From contig JANYBW010000010.1 of the NCBI GenBank assembly GCA_025360585.1, forward strand, positions 78,949 to 142,948: 64,000 bases of DNA, in the 5' to 3' direction. Under the pieces are notes generated by a model. It had not been told where the DNA came from and searched no databases. It saw only the letters and a list, made by a program, of their open reading frames with translations. Positions within the stretch are counted from its first letter, which is position 1, and the number at the start of each line of letters is the position of its first letter. The position numbers and the translations under genes were made by a program. This DNA is from Actinomycetes bacterium (GTDB lineage: Bacteria > Actinomycetota > Acidimicrobiia > IMCC26256 > PALSA-610). Shown piece after piece: positions 1-6,936 of the stretch.

Positions 1-708
1 CCGTCGTTGAATTGAGCACTCGCGCTCAAACAAATGCACGACATTGCCATGAGTATCACCGAAAATCTGAACTTCGATGTGCCGGGGCGACTCAACGAAT
101 CGTTCCAGAAATACCAAGCCATCGCCGAACGCCGCGGCGGCTTCGCGCTGCGCGCTCTCCACGGCATCGAGCAGTTCCTCCGGTGCTCGCACGATTCGCA
201 TACCGCGCCCGCCACCGCCGAACGCGGCCTTTACCAAGATCGGATAACCGATGTCGTCTCCGTGGGTTTGCAGCTCGGCCGCGGTCGTCGACGTATTTAC
301 GGTGACTCCCGCAAGCACCGGCACTCCGGCCGCGGCCATACGCAACTTGGCCTCCACTTTGTTGCCCATCGCATCGATCGCCTCAGGCGTCGGCCCGACG
401 AAAACGATTCCCGCAGCGGCGCAATCCCGAGCGAAACCTGCATTTTCAGATAGAAATCCGTAGCCCGGATGGACCGCATCCACGCCAAGTCGCACAGCCG
501 CGGCGAGAATGAGATCACCGCGGAGGTACGTCTCCGCCGGAGTATTGCCAGCAAGATGGATCGCCTCATCAGCCTCTCGCACATGTGGAAGTTTGCGATC
601 AGCATCGGAGTACAGGGCCACCGTCGAGATCCCAAGGTCGCGCGCGCACCGAATGACACGAACCGCGATCTCGCCGCGATTCGCGACGAGCAATTTACGA
701 ATCACCAT
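1..708 (-). CDS. acyl-CoA carboxylase, biotin carboxylase subunit (N-terminal part, runs off left edge)
   Basis: This is the first 236 codons of an ATP-dependent biotin carboxylase, which carboxylates biotin so that the partner carboxyltransferase can act on an acyl-CoA. Reading leftward from the ATG at 708 the protein begins MVIRKLLVANRGEIAVR, then shows the biotin-carboxylase motifs HPGYGFLSEN, the ATP-grasp glycine loop FGGGGRGMR and, at the window edge, FERECSIQRR. An AGGGA ribosome-binding site lies upstream of the start. Only 10 bp separate it from the carboxyltransferase gene, so the two form one leftward operon. The C-terminal half, where a biotin-carrier domain would lie, is outside the window. 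The acyl-CoA substrate (propionyl, methylcrotonyl or other) cannot be told from this part. Confidence 0.93.
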   Translation of the reverse strand, partial: MVIRKLLVANRGEIAVRVIRCARDLGISTVALYSDADRKLPHVREADEAIHLAGNTPAETYLRGDLILAAAVRLGVDAVHPGYGFLSENAGFARDCAAAGIVFVGPTPEAIDAMGNKVEAKLRMAAAGVPVLAGVTVNTSTTAAELQTHGDDIGYPILVKAAFGGGGRGMRIVRAPEELLDAVESAQREAAAAFGDGLVFLERFVESPRHIEVQIFGDTHGNVVHLFERECSIQRR

Positions 709-718
709 GAACTTTTCC

Positions 719-2317
719 CTACATCCGAAAGACGCCGTAGCCACGCTGGCCCGCGACCGTATTGGAATGCACCGCGGACAACGCGAGCCCAACGACCGTT
801 CGCGTGTCGCGCGGGTCGATGATGCCATCGTCGTACACCCTGCCGCTATTGAAGAACGCGTGCGATTCCCGTTCGATTTGTTCCTCGATCGCTTGGCGCT
901 GCACCACATCCGCAGCTTCGTCGAACGGTTTACCTTGCGACTCCGCCGATTGCCGAGCGACGATCGACATAACACCGGCAAGCTGTTGTGGGCCCATCAC
1001 GGCCATCTTGGAATTCGGCCACGCGAACAAGAACCTCGGGCCAAACGAACGTCCACACATGCCATAGTTGCCCGCACCGTAGGAGGCACCCATGATCACC
1101 GTGATGTGAGGTACCTGCGAATTTGTGACTGCATTGATCATCTTGGCGCCATCTTTGATGATGCCGCCTTGTTCGTAATCCTTGCCGACCATGTAACCGG
1201 TGCAGTGTTGTAAGAACAACAGTGGCACATCAGTCTGGTTCGCCAGCATGATGAATTCCGTAGCCTTTTTCGCCTCTTCGGAGAACAAGACGCCCTGCGC
1301 ATTCGCGATAATCCCGACCGAGAACCCGTGGATCGTTGCCCAGCCGGTCAACAAACTCCTTCCGTATAGTTCCTTGTACTCATCGAATCGGGAATCGTCA
1401 ACGATTCGACCAATCACTTCTCGGGTATCGAACGGTACGCGTAGATCGACTCCGGCGATGCCGAGGAGTTCTTCGCCGTCGTGGCGGGGTTCGGTCGCGG
1501 TACGGCTCGGCCCCGGACCAAGTTTGCGCCAGTTCAGGGCACCCATGATTTCGCGGCCGATTCGAATGCAGTCGTCTTCATCGCTTGCGAAGTAGTCGGC
1601 CAGGCCCGTCACTCGCGAATGCATCTCCGCGCCGCCCAGCGATTCATCATCGCTCTCTTCACCAGTGGCCATCTTCACCAGCGGCGGGCCTCCAAGAAAT
1701 ACTTTCGCTCGCTTATCCACCAATACCGCGTGATCGCACATTCCCGGGACGTACGCGCCGCCAGCGGTCGAATTGCCGAAGACGAGCGCAACGGTCGGGA
1801 TACCCAGCGCCGAAAGCAGCGTGAGCTCCCGGAAGATATTGCCTGCGGGCACAAACAGATCGGCTTGAGTGGGCAGATCCGCGCCACCGGATTCCACGAG
1901 GTTAATGACGGGAAGGCGGTTGACTCGCGCGATTTCCAGGGCCCGGAGATTTTTCTTCAACGTGAAAGGGTTCATCGTGCCGCCGCGCACCGTCGGGTCG
2001 TGGGCAATGATCACACACTCGATGTCGGCAACGACACCGATACCGGTGACGATGCTCGCACCGACATGAAAGGGTGTTCCCCAAGCAGCCAGCGCCGAAA
2101 ACTCAACAAACGGTGCATCTTCATCGAGGAGGAGCTCAATGCGTTCGCGCGCGGTCATTTTGCCGCGGGCCCGATGGCGCGCCACATACGCGTCGCCACC
2201 GCCCCCGACGGCTTTGGACACCTCGGCATCGTGTTGCGCTAGGAGATCCAGCATCGAGGCGCGGTTGATCACGAATTGCTCGCTGCGGATATCCACCAAT
2301 GATTGCAACACCGCCAT
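719..2317 (-). CDS. acyl-CoA carboxylase, carboxyltransferase (beta) subunit
   Basis: A 532-residue carboxyltransferase that transfers CO2 from carboxybiotin to an acyl-CoA. The family pattern is complete: ARHRARGKMTARERIELLLD near the N-terminus, the first crotonase-like half with GGTMNPFTLKKNLRALEIA and VESGGADLP, the oxyanion-hole segment GNSTAGGAYVPGM, and the second half with LFLQHCTGYMVG and the ASYGAGNYGMCGR loop. This layout is typical of methylcrotonyl-CoA or related acyl-CoA carboxylases rather than acetyl-CoA carboxylase; I infer a role in branched-chain or odd-chain acyl-CoA breakdown. It precedes the biotin carboxylase in the same operon and is divergent from an acyl-CoA dehydrogenase 111 bp away, which fits a shared catabolic pathway. 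Confidence 0.93.
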   Translation of the reverse strand: MAVLQSLVDIRSEQFVINRASMLDLLAQHDAEVSKAVGGGGDAYVARHRARGKMTARERIELLLDEDAPFVEFSALAAWGTPFHVGASIVTGIGVVADIECVIIAHDPTVRGGTMNPFTLKKNLRALEIARVNRLPVINLVESGGADLPTQADLFVPAGNIFRELTLLSALGIPTVALVFGNSTAGGAYVPGMCDHAVLVDKRAKVFLGGPPLVKMATGEESDDESLGGAEMHSRVTGLADYFASDEDDCIRIGREIMGALNWRKLGPGPSRTATEPRHDGEELLGIAGVDLRVPFDTREVIGRIVDDSRFDEYKELYGRSLLTGWATIHGFSVGIIANAQGVLFSEEAKKATEFIMLANQTDVPLLFLQHCTGYMVGKDYEQGGIIKDGAKMINAVTNSQVPHITVIMGASYGAGNYGMCGRSFGPRFLFAWPNSKMAVMGPQQLAGVMSIVARQSAESQGKPFDEAADVVQRQAIEEQIERESHAFFNSGRVYDDGIIDPRDTRTVVGLALSAVHSNTVAGQRGYGVFRM

Positions 2318-2428
2318 GTTGTGTCCTTCACCAATTGGTTGCGCTTCGTGCGCCCGGCTGGACGCAAGTCGTACCAGGACGTATGTTATTCACCAATCAC
2401 ATTCGAAATGCAAGCTTTGAGGCAATCC

Positions 2429-3589
2429 ATGGATTTCACCGAGAGTGACGAACATGCGTTACTGCGCGAATCGGTGCGCAAGGTCGCCGCAACCTTCGGC
2501 CACGAGTACTACGCGCGTTGCACGAACGACGATGTCCGCCCCGACGACCTATGGCAAGCCGCAGCCGATCACGGCTTTCTCGGCGTGCACCTCCCCGAGG
2601 AGTACGGCGGTGGAGGCGCGGGAATTTACGAACTCGCGATTGTGTGTGAGGAGCTAGCAGCCGCGGGGACTCCACTGTTGCTGATTCTCGTTTCGGCTGC
2701 GATCTCGGCCGAGGTCATCGCCAAGTTTGGCAGTCCGACGCAAAAGAGCCATTGGCTTCCGGGGTTGACGACCGGCACCAAGATGGTGTTTGCGATTACC
2801 GAACCCGACGCAGGCTCGAACAGCCACCGCATCAGTACTACTGCGAAGCGCGATGGCGATGTCTACCGATTGAATGGTTCAAAGACCTATATTTCCGGCG
2901 TCGATGAATCTCCACAAGTCCTGGTCGTCTGCCGGACGGGTGTCGATGAGGAAACGCAACGCGCCAAGTTGTCACTCTTCGTTGTCGACACCGATACGCC
3001 CGGATTGCACCGCACCAACATCCCAATGGAAATTCGAGCGCCCGAGAAGCAGTTTCAGCTGTTCTTCGACAACGTGGAGATTTCCGCGGACCGTCTGATT
3101 GGCGATGAAGGCGAAGGCCTGCGGCAGGTCTTTGAAGGCTTGAATCCCGAACGGATTATGAGCGCAATGATCTGCAACGGTGTGGGCCGTTACGCCCTGG
3201 GCCTCGCATCGCAGTACGCGAATGATCGTGCGGTGTGGGGCACTCCGATCGGCCGACACCAGGGCATCGCACATCCACTCGCAACCGCCAAGATCGAGCT
3301 GGAACTTGCTCGACTGATGACCCAAAAAGCCGCATGGCTGCACGACAATTCAACAGATCGAGTTGCCGCCGGCGAAGCGGCGAACATGGCAAAGTTCGCC
3401 TCCGCCGACGCGGGGCTGCGCTGTCTGGACCAGGCGATTCAAACTCATGGCGGCAACGGCCTCGCATCGGAATACGGTCTTGCGGATCTGTGGGGCATCG
3501 TGCGACTGTTGAAAATCGCGCCCGTGAGTCGTGAGATGGTGCTCAACTTCATCTCGACAGCATCGCTCGGTTTGCCGAAATCCTACTGA
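2429..3589 (+). CDS. acyl-CoA dehydrogenase
   Basis: A 386-residue FAD-dependent acyl-CoA dehydrogenase that introduces an alpha-beta double bond into acyl-CoA. Visible hallmarks are the N-terminal helical segment with HLPEEYGGGG, the signature AITEPDAGSN in the middle, the FAD/substrate region around GSKTYISG, and the C-terminal QTHGGNGLASEYGLADLWG. I chose the ATG at 2429 because GAGG (2419-2422) lies six bases upstream and the protein then starts MDFTESDEHALLRESV, as in homologues; the open frame continues upstream to 2303 without support. It is divergent from the carboxylase operon and 13 bp ahead of a TetR gene, suggesting a locally regulated acyl-CoA degradation locus. Confidence 0.93.
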   Translation: MDFTESDEHALLRESVRKVAATFGHEYYARCTNDDVRPDDLWQAAADHGFLGVHLPEEYGGGGAGIYELAIVCEELAAAGTPLLLILVSAAISAEVIAKFGSPTQKSHWLPGLTTGTKMVFAITEPDAGSNSHRISTTAKRDGDVYRLNGSKTYISGVDESPQVLVVCRTGVDEETQRAKLSLFVVDTDTPGLHRTNIPMEIRAPEKQFQLFFDNVEISADRLIGDEGEGLRQVFEGLNPERIMSAMICNGVGRYALGLASQYANDRAVWGTPIGRHQGIAHPLATAKIELELARLMTQKAAWLHDNSTDRVAAGEAANMAKFASADAGLRCLDQAIQTHGGNGLASEYGLADLWGIVRLLKIAPVSREMVLNFISTASLGLPKSY

Positions 3590-3592
3590 TAC

Positions 3593-3602
3593 CGAACGTT
3601 CG
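3593..3602. promoter_or_regulatory. 10-bp palindrome abutting the TetR start (possible operator)
   Basis: CGAACGTTCG is a perfect inverted repeat ending one base before the ATG of the TetR gene. TetR proteins often bind palindromes near their own start, so autoregulation is possible. The site is short and lies in a high-GC genome where such words arise by chance, so this is weak. Confidence 0.22.
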
Positions 3603-4175
3603 ATGAATACGGCGCGGACTGCACGAGGCCAACGGACACGATCGTTGTTGCTCGATGCCACCGCAGAACTCGTGGCGGCGCGCGGATTTCACGCAGTCGG
3701 CATTGCCGATATTGGCGCGGCAGCCGGGGTTACTGGCGCGGCCATCTATCGACACTTCGAAAACAAAGAGGCACTGCTCGTTGCAGTATTTGAAAGTGTG
3801 GTCGGCGATCTCCTCGTTGGCGCGCGCGCCGCGATTGCCTGCTCCGATACGCCATCGGCCACACTCGGTGCGTTGATCAACACCCACATCGAATTCGCGC
3901 TCGCCAACCGGACCGTCATCAAGGTCTATGACCAAGAGGCGCACAACCTCCCACCCGCCGAGCGGGCGCGGGTCCGCCGACAACAACGAGCGTATGCCAA
4001 CTTATGGATCGATGTGGCGCGCGCCGCTCATCCCGATTGGTCCACCTCCGACATTGCAACGACGGTGCACGGCGCATTCGGTCTCATCAACTCAGTCGCG
4101 GACTACCGTCTCACTGGTGCTGCGACTGATCAGCGCGCGAGGCTCCGAGCAGTCGCAATGCGAGCGTTCGATTAG
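3603..4175 (+). CDS. TetR-family transcriptional regulator
   Basis: A 190-residue one-component regulator. The N-terminal helix-turn-helix is clear: LLLDATAELVAARGFHAVGIADIGAAAGVT, followed by the recognition-helix signature AIYRHFENKEALL. The remainder is helical and lacks a recognisable ligand signature. I chose the ATG at 3603 because the residues before it in the open frame encode the tail of the upstream gene in another frame. It lies 13 bp after the acyl-CoA dehydrogenase and is probably cotranscribed with it. By context it may sense an acyl-CoA and control this gene and the divergent carboxylase operon; this is inference. Confidence 0.88.
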   Translation: MNTARTARGQRTRSLLLDATAELVAARGFHAVGIADIGAAAGVTGAAIYRHFENKEALLVAVFESVVGDLLVGARAAIACSDTPSATLGALINTHIEFALANRTVIKVYDQEAHNLPPAERARVRRQQRAYANLWIDVARAAHPDWSTSDIATTVHGAFGLINSVADYRLTGAATDQRARLRAVAMRAFD

Positions 4176-4181
4176 CGATCG

Positions 4182-4598
4182 TCACAGCGCATCCGGAAAG
4201 ACGATATCGATTTCGTCAATAGTTTTGCGGCCAAAATCTTTGCGGTTGTTGGTAATAAACCGATCGGCGCCCGCATTGATCGCCGTCGCGAGATGCGCGG
4301 CATCGATGGGCTTCAACCGGTACCTCGCGCAGAGATGGGTCGCCAACTCAGCCGAGAAACGGTCGAACGGCCGCAAATCGAGCCTCGCCAATACCGAACT
4401 AAGCTGCGTGACTTCCGATTGGCGTTGCAATCTCATTGGCTTCGCCAGAGTTTCAGGGACAAGCAATACCGACCCGATCCCGCAATAGCCGGGCGTATCG
4501 TCAGACGTCGGTTTTCGCAGCAAGGCTGCGACTCCATCACCAAGTCGATTCGTTGAATCGATCGCGTAGATCAGTACGTCGGCATCGAACGCATCCAC
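4182..4598 (-). CDS. PIN-domain toxin (VapC-type ribonuclease)
   Basis: A 138-residue PIN-domain protein, the usual size for VapC toxins, which cleave RNA using a cluster of acidic residues that bind Mg2+. The expected acids are all present: Asp in FDADVLIYAID at the N-terminus, Glu in VPETLAKP, Asp in PIDAAHLATAI, and Asp in ITNNRKDFG near the C-terminus. Translation starts at GTG (4598), whose G is also the last base of the antitoxin TAG stop (TAGTG), so the two are translationally coupled. It converges on the TetR gene with only six bases between the stops. The target RNA cannot be predicted. Confidence 0.85.
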   Translation of the reverse strand: MDAFDADVLIYAIDSTNRLGDGVAALLRKPTSDDTPGYCGIGSVLLVPETLAKPMRLQRQSEVTQLSSVLARLDLRPFDRFSAELATHLCARYRLKPIDAAHLATAINAGADRFITNNRKDFGRKTIDEIDIVFPDAL

Positions 4599-4885
4599 TA
4601 TCGCTGGTCGCGATCGCGACGTATGTCGCTTACCATTTCTTCGACCCGGCCTGGAGCCATTTTGACCCGTCTAAAGGGCTTCTCCCGAGCGGCTTCGATC
4701 ATCGCTCCAAGTTCGGCCGCGGCGGCCAACGCCGGCGCGACTCGTTTCGACGCGTGCAGATCCGGTCGACAGACGACCGCCACGGCGAGGCCGTGTCGGG
4801 TCAACGTGATTACTTCGCCAGCCGAAACCCGTTCGAGGATCTCGGGGAGCGACGAACGAGCTTCAGTAACCGTCCAGGTAGCCAT
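4598..4885 (-). CDS. Phd/YefM-like antitoxin (VapB role)
   Basis: A 95-residue antitoxin expected to neutralise the PIN toxin and repress the operon. The N-terminal segment MATWTVTEARSSLPEILERVSAGEVITLTR is the Phd/YefM DNA-binding and dimerisation fold, followed by a strand (LAVAVVCRP) and a C-terminal part rich in Ala, Arg and Glu that would wrap the toxin. I chose the ATG at 4885; the frame opens five codons earlier, but MATWTVTEA is the family start. It comes before its toxin, as is normal, and upstream lies an array of 10-bp repeats that fits autoregulation. Confidence 0.82.
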   Translation of the reverse strand: MATWTVTEARSSLPEILERVSAGEVITLTRHGLAVAVVCRPDLHASKRVAPALAAAAELGAMIEAAREKPFRRVKMAPGRVEEMVSDIRRDRDQR

Positions 4886-4893
4886 CACAAAAC

Positions 4894-4934
4894 TGTACAC
4901 CCATGTATACCCATGTACATTTCACCGATTCAAC
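4894..4934 (-). promoter_or_regulatory. toxin-antitoxin promoter with 10-bp operator iterons
   Basis: Three phased 10-bp units lie here: GTACACCCAT (4895-4904), GTATACCCAT (4905-4914) and GTACAT (4915-4920, partial), with a palindrome ATGTACAT at 4913-4920. On the minus strand they overlap a TATACA -10 box (4909-4904); a TTGAAT -35 box lies at 4934-4929 with a 19-bp spacer. The 10-bp phasing places binding sites on one DNA face, as expected for an autorepressing antitoxin-toxin complex. Confidence 0.5.
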
Positions 4935-4967
4935 CTGCGGGAGTTGAGCCATCGCACGAGCGACGAA

Positions 4968-5092
4968 GGGAGCGTCCCGAAGGGCGGCGCAGCGGAGCAA
5001 GCCGAGCCGACCGACCAATGCAACAGGGAGCGTCCCGAAGGGCGGCGCAGCGGAGCAAGCCGAGCCGACCGACCAATGCAACAGGGAGCGTC
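4968..5092. repeat. 58-bp intergenic tandem repeat, about 2.15 copies
   Basis: Copy 1 spans 4968-5025 and copy 2 spans 5026-5083, apparently identical; a third copy stops after nine bases (5084-5092). The unit begins GGGAGCGTCCCGAAGGGCGG and is purine-rich and extragenic. A 13-bp word, ATTCAACCTGCGG, flanks the region at 4929-4941 and again at 5135-5147, where it is the 3' end of the dehydrogenase gene. No coding potential is convincing. The exactness suggests recent slippage or recombination. Confidence 0.85.
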
Positions 5093-5135
5093 GGGCGTGG
5101 TGTACTCCTCGCCGTCGGAGCGCAGCGGAGACAAT

Positions 5136-5885
5136 TCAACCTGCGGTGACGCCTCCGTCGCTGCTGACTATGGAGCCGGTCATGTTGTGGGCGTCGTCGG
5201 AGGCGAGGTACGCGAAGAGTTTGGCGATGTCGTCGGGTTGGGCGGCCCCACGATGGCCGATGTAGGGCTTGATGAGTTCGAAATCGACTTCGTCGGGGAA
5301 CACAACGCCTTTGACGAGGTTCGTCGCCACTCCGGCGGGCGCGATGGCATTGACGCGCAGCGGTTGTTTGATGTATTCCATCGCAAGGCTGCGGGTGAGT
5401 TGCACGACCGCGCCTTTGCTCATGGAATACGCAACGTTGTAGGCCATTCCCATGAGTCCCGCGTTGGAGGCGATGTTCACGATGTTGCCGTTGCGTTGCA
5501 GGAGATGCGGAATCGCGGCCTGCGCCATGTAGACCGGACCGTGCACGTTCACCGCCATGAGCCGCAGATATTGCTCATTCGTCATTTCGGTGAAGTGCGC
5601 CATGAACACGATGCCCGCGACATTGCCCAATACGTCGAGTCCACCAAGGCGCTCCACGCAGTCCGCGACCGCGCGTTTGCAAGCGGACTGATCAGTCACG
5701 TCTGCGACGACACCAACGACGGCACCGTTGCTCAAGGTCACGGTTTCTTCGATACCGGCCGGGTTCGCGTCGATTCCGTATACCCGCGCGCCTTCGGATT
5801 GCAGTCGCAATGCAGTCGCGCGTCCGATGCCGGAACCGGCTCCGGTGATGAGCGCAACCTTGCCGGTAAAGCGTTGTGAAGTCAT
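5136..5885 (-). CDS. SDR-family NAD(P)-dependent oxidoreductase
   Basis: A 249-residue classical short-chain dehydrogenase. It shows the nucleotide-binding TGAGSGIG near the N-terminus, the structural NVAG motif, the catalytic Ser in NIASNAG, the catalytic Y-x3-K in AYSMSK, and the downstream segment RVNAIAPAGVAT. Residues after the beta-alpha-beta turn read YGIDANP, with an Asp that favours NAD(H). I chose the ATG at 5885 (MTSQRFTGKVALITG); the upstream extension is basic and unlikely. It is divergent from a zinc-type dehydrogenase 43 bp away. The substrate is unknown. Confidence 0.9.
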   Translation of the reverse strand: MTSQRFTGKVALITGAGSGIGRATALRLQSEGARVYGIDANPAGIEETVTLSNGAVVGVVADVTDQSACKRAVADCVERLGGLDVLGNVAGIVFMAHFTEMTNEQYLRLMAVNVHGPVYMAQAAIPHLLQRNGNIVNIASNAGLMGMAYNVAYSMSKGAVVQLTRSLAMEYIKQPLRVNAIAPAGVATNLVKGVVFPDEVDFELIKPYIGHRGAAQPDDIAKLFAYLASDDAHNMTGSIVSSDGGVTAG

Positions 5886-5928
5886 GGGCCGGAAACGTAG
5901 CCGTCGGCGATGGCGTATCGTCTGAACC

Positions 5929-6936
5929 ATGCGTCAAGTTCGAATTCATGGTCCTGAAGATGTGCGGATTGATGAGGTTGCGCCACCCGAGCCGGGGCCG
6001 CGCGATGTCGTGGTGAAGGTCGCGGCCTGCGGGATCTGCGGCACCGATGTCACCTACGCAAAACACGGCGGAATGATGGGCCCAACCAAGGATCCGATGC
6101 CGATTGGTCACGAGATTTCGGGGATCGTGCTGTTCGTGGGTGCCGAAGTCCGCGGCATCGATGTTGGCATGCGCGTTGTGGTGCATCCCGGCGGCGGCAG
6201 CTTTGGGATTGGTAACGGTGCGCCCGAAGGTGGCCTCGCCGATGAGCTCCTTGTTCGCAACGCGGCCGACGGCGGTCGTATTTTTCCGATCCCCGATTCG
6301 CTGGCGCTCGACATTGCCGCGCTCGCTGAGCCGCTCGGAGTGGGCATGCATGGGGTCGAGCAAGCCAACGTTGCGGCGACTGACAAGCTCGCGATTTTCG
6401 GCGCCGGACCAATTGGTTTAAGCGCCCTTGCTGCCGCGCTCGATCGAGGGCTTACGGACATTGCCGTCATTGATCTTTCACCCGCTCGCCTAGCAATCGC
6501 GGCTGAGCTTGGTGCGGCGCTCACGATCAACGCGAGCGAGACCAACGTGTGGAAGGCACTCAGTGAAGCGCACGGAACTGCGCCCGCCCTCGGAATGCCG
6601 ATGGCGGCCACGGATGCGTTTATCGAGGCTTCCGGCGCACCCACAGTGATTCCCGACATCATCAACCGCGCCAAAGCGCACGCTCGCCTTTCGGTCGTAG
6701 CGCTGCATCACGAATCGACGCCCGTGAGTTTTTTGGTTGTGTTGTTCAAAGAACTCACGATCAGAGGTTCGATGGAGTATCCGGCTGATTTCGCTTCGAC
6801 CGTCGAGTTATTGCAACGCCGTGATCTTTCGCCGATGGTCACGCACCGCTACGACCTCTCCGAATTTTCCAGCGCAATGACGGCGATGACGGATCGCAAC
6901 GGAGGCAAAGTTCTGCTCACCATGGGCGCACAATGA
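5929..6936 (+). CDS. zinc-type alcohol dehydrogenase / threonine-dehydrogenase-like
   Basis: A 335-residue medium-chain dehydrogenase. The catalytic zinc site is visible as CGICGTD and the GHEISG motif, and the Rossmann fold as FGAGPIGLSALAAALDRG. The lobe that usually carries four cysteines for a structural zinc is reduced to VVVHPGGGSFGIGNGAPEGG and has none of them, so a structural zinc is unlikely. The gene ends in a 4-bp ATGA overlap with the next oxidoreductase, so the two are translationally coupled. By family it would oxidise an alcohol or polyol with NAD(P); the substrate is not evident. Confidence 0.87.
   Translation: MRQVRIHGPEDVRIDEVAPPEPGPRDVVVKVAACGICGTDVTYAKHGGMMGPTKDPMPIGHEISGIVLFVGAEVRGIDVGMRVVVHPGGGSFGIGNGAPEGGLADELLVRNAADGGRIFPIPDSLALDIAALAEPLGVGMHGVEQANVAATDKLAIFGAGPIGLSALAAALDRGLTDIAVIDLSPARLAIAAELGAALTINASETNVWKALSEAHGTAPALGMPMAATDAFIEASGAPTVIPDIINRAKAHARLSVVALHHESTPVSFLVVLFKELTIRGSMEYPADFASTVELLQRRDLSPMVTHRYDLSEFSSAMTAMTDRNGGKVLLTMGAQ

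Noticed and set aside
719..2317. methylcrotonyl-CoA-specific assignment of the carboxylase
   Set aside because: The pattern is compatible with several acyl-CoA substrates, and the decisive part of the biotin carboxylase subunit and pathway partners are outside the window.
4968..5092. possible CRISPR or attachment site
   Set aside because: Copies abut directly with no unique spacers, and no integrase or tRNA gene is adjacent.
4623..5879. 418-codon plus-strand frame opposite the antitoxin, tandem repeat and SDR gene
   Set aside because: It crosses two real minus-strand genes and the repeats, and shows no domain.
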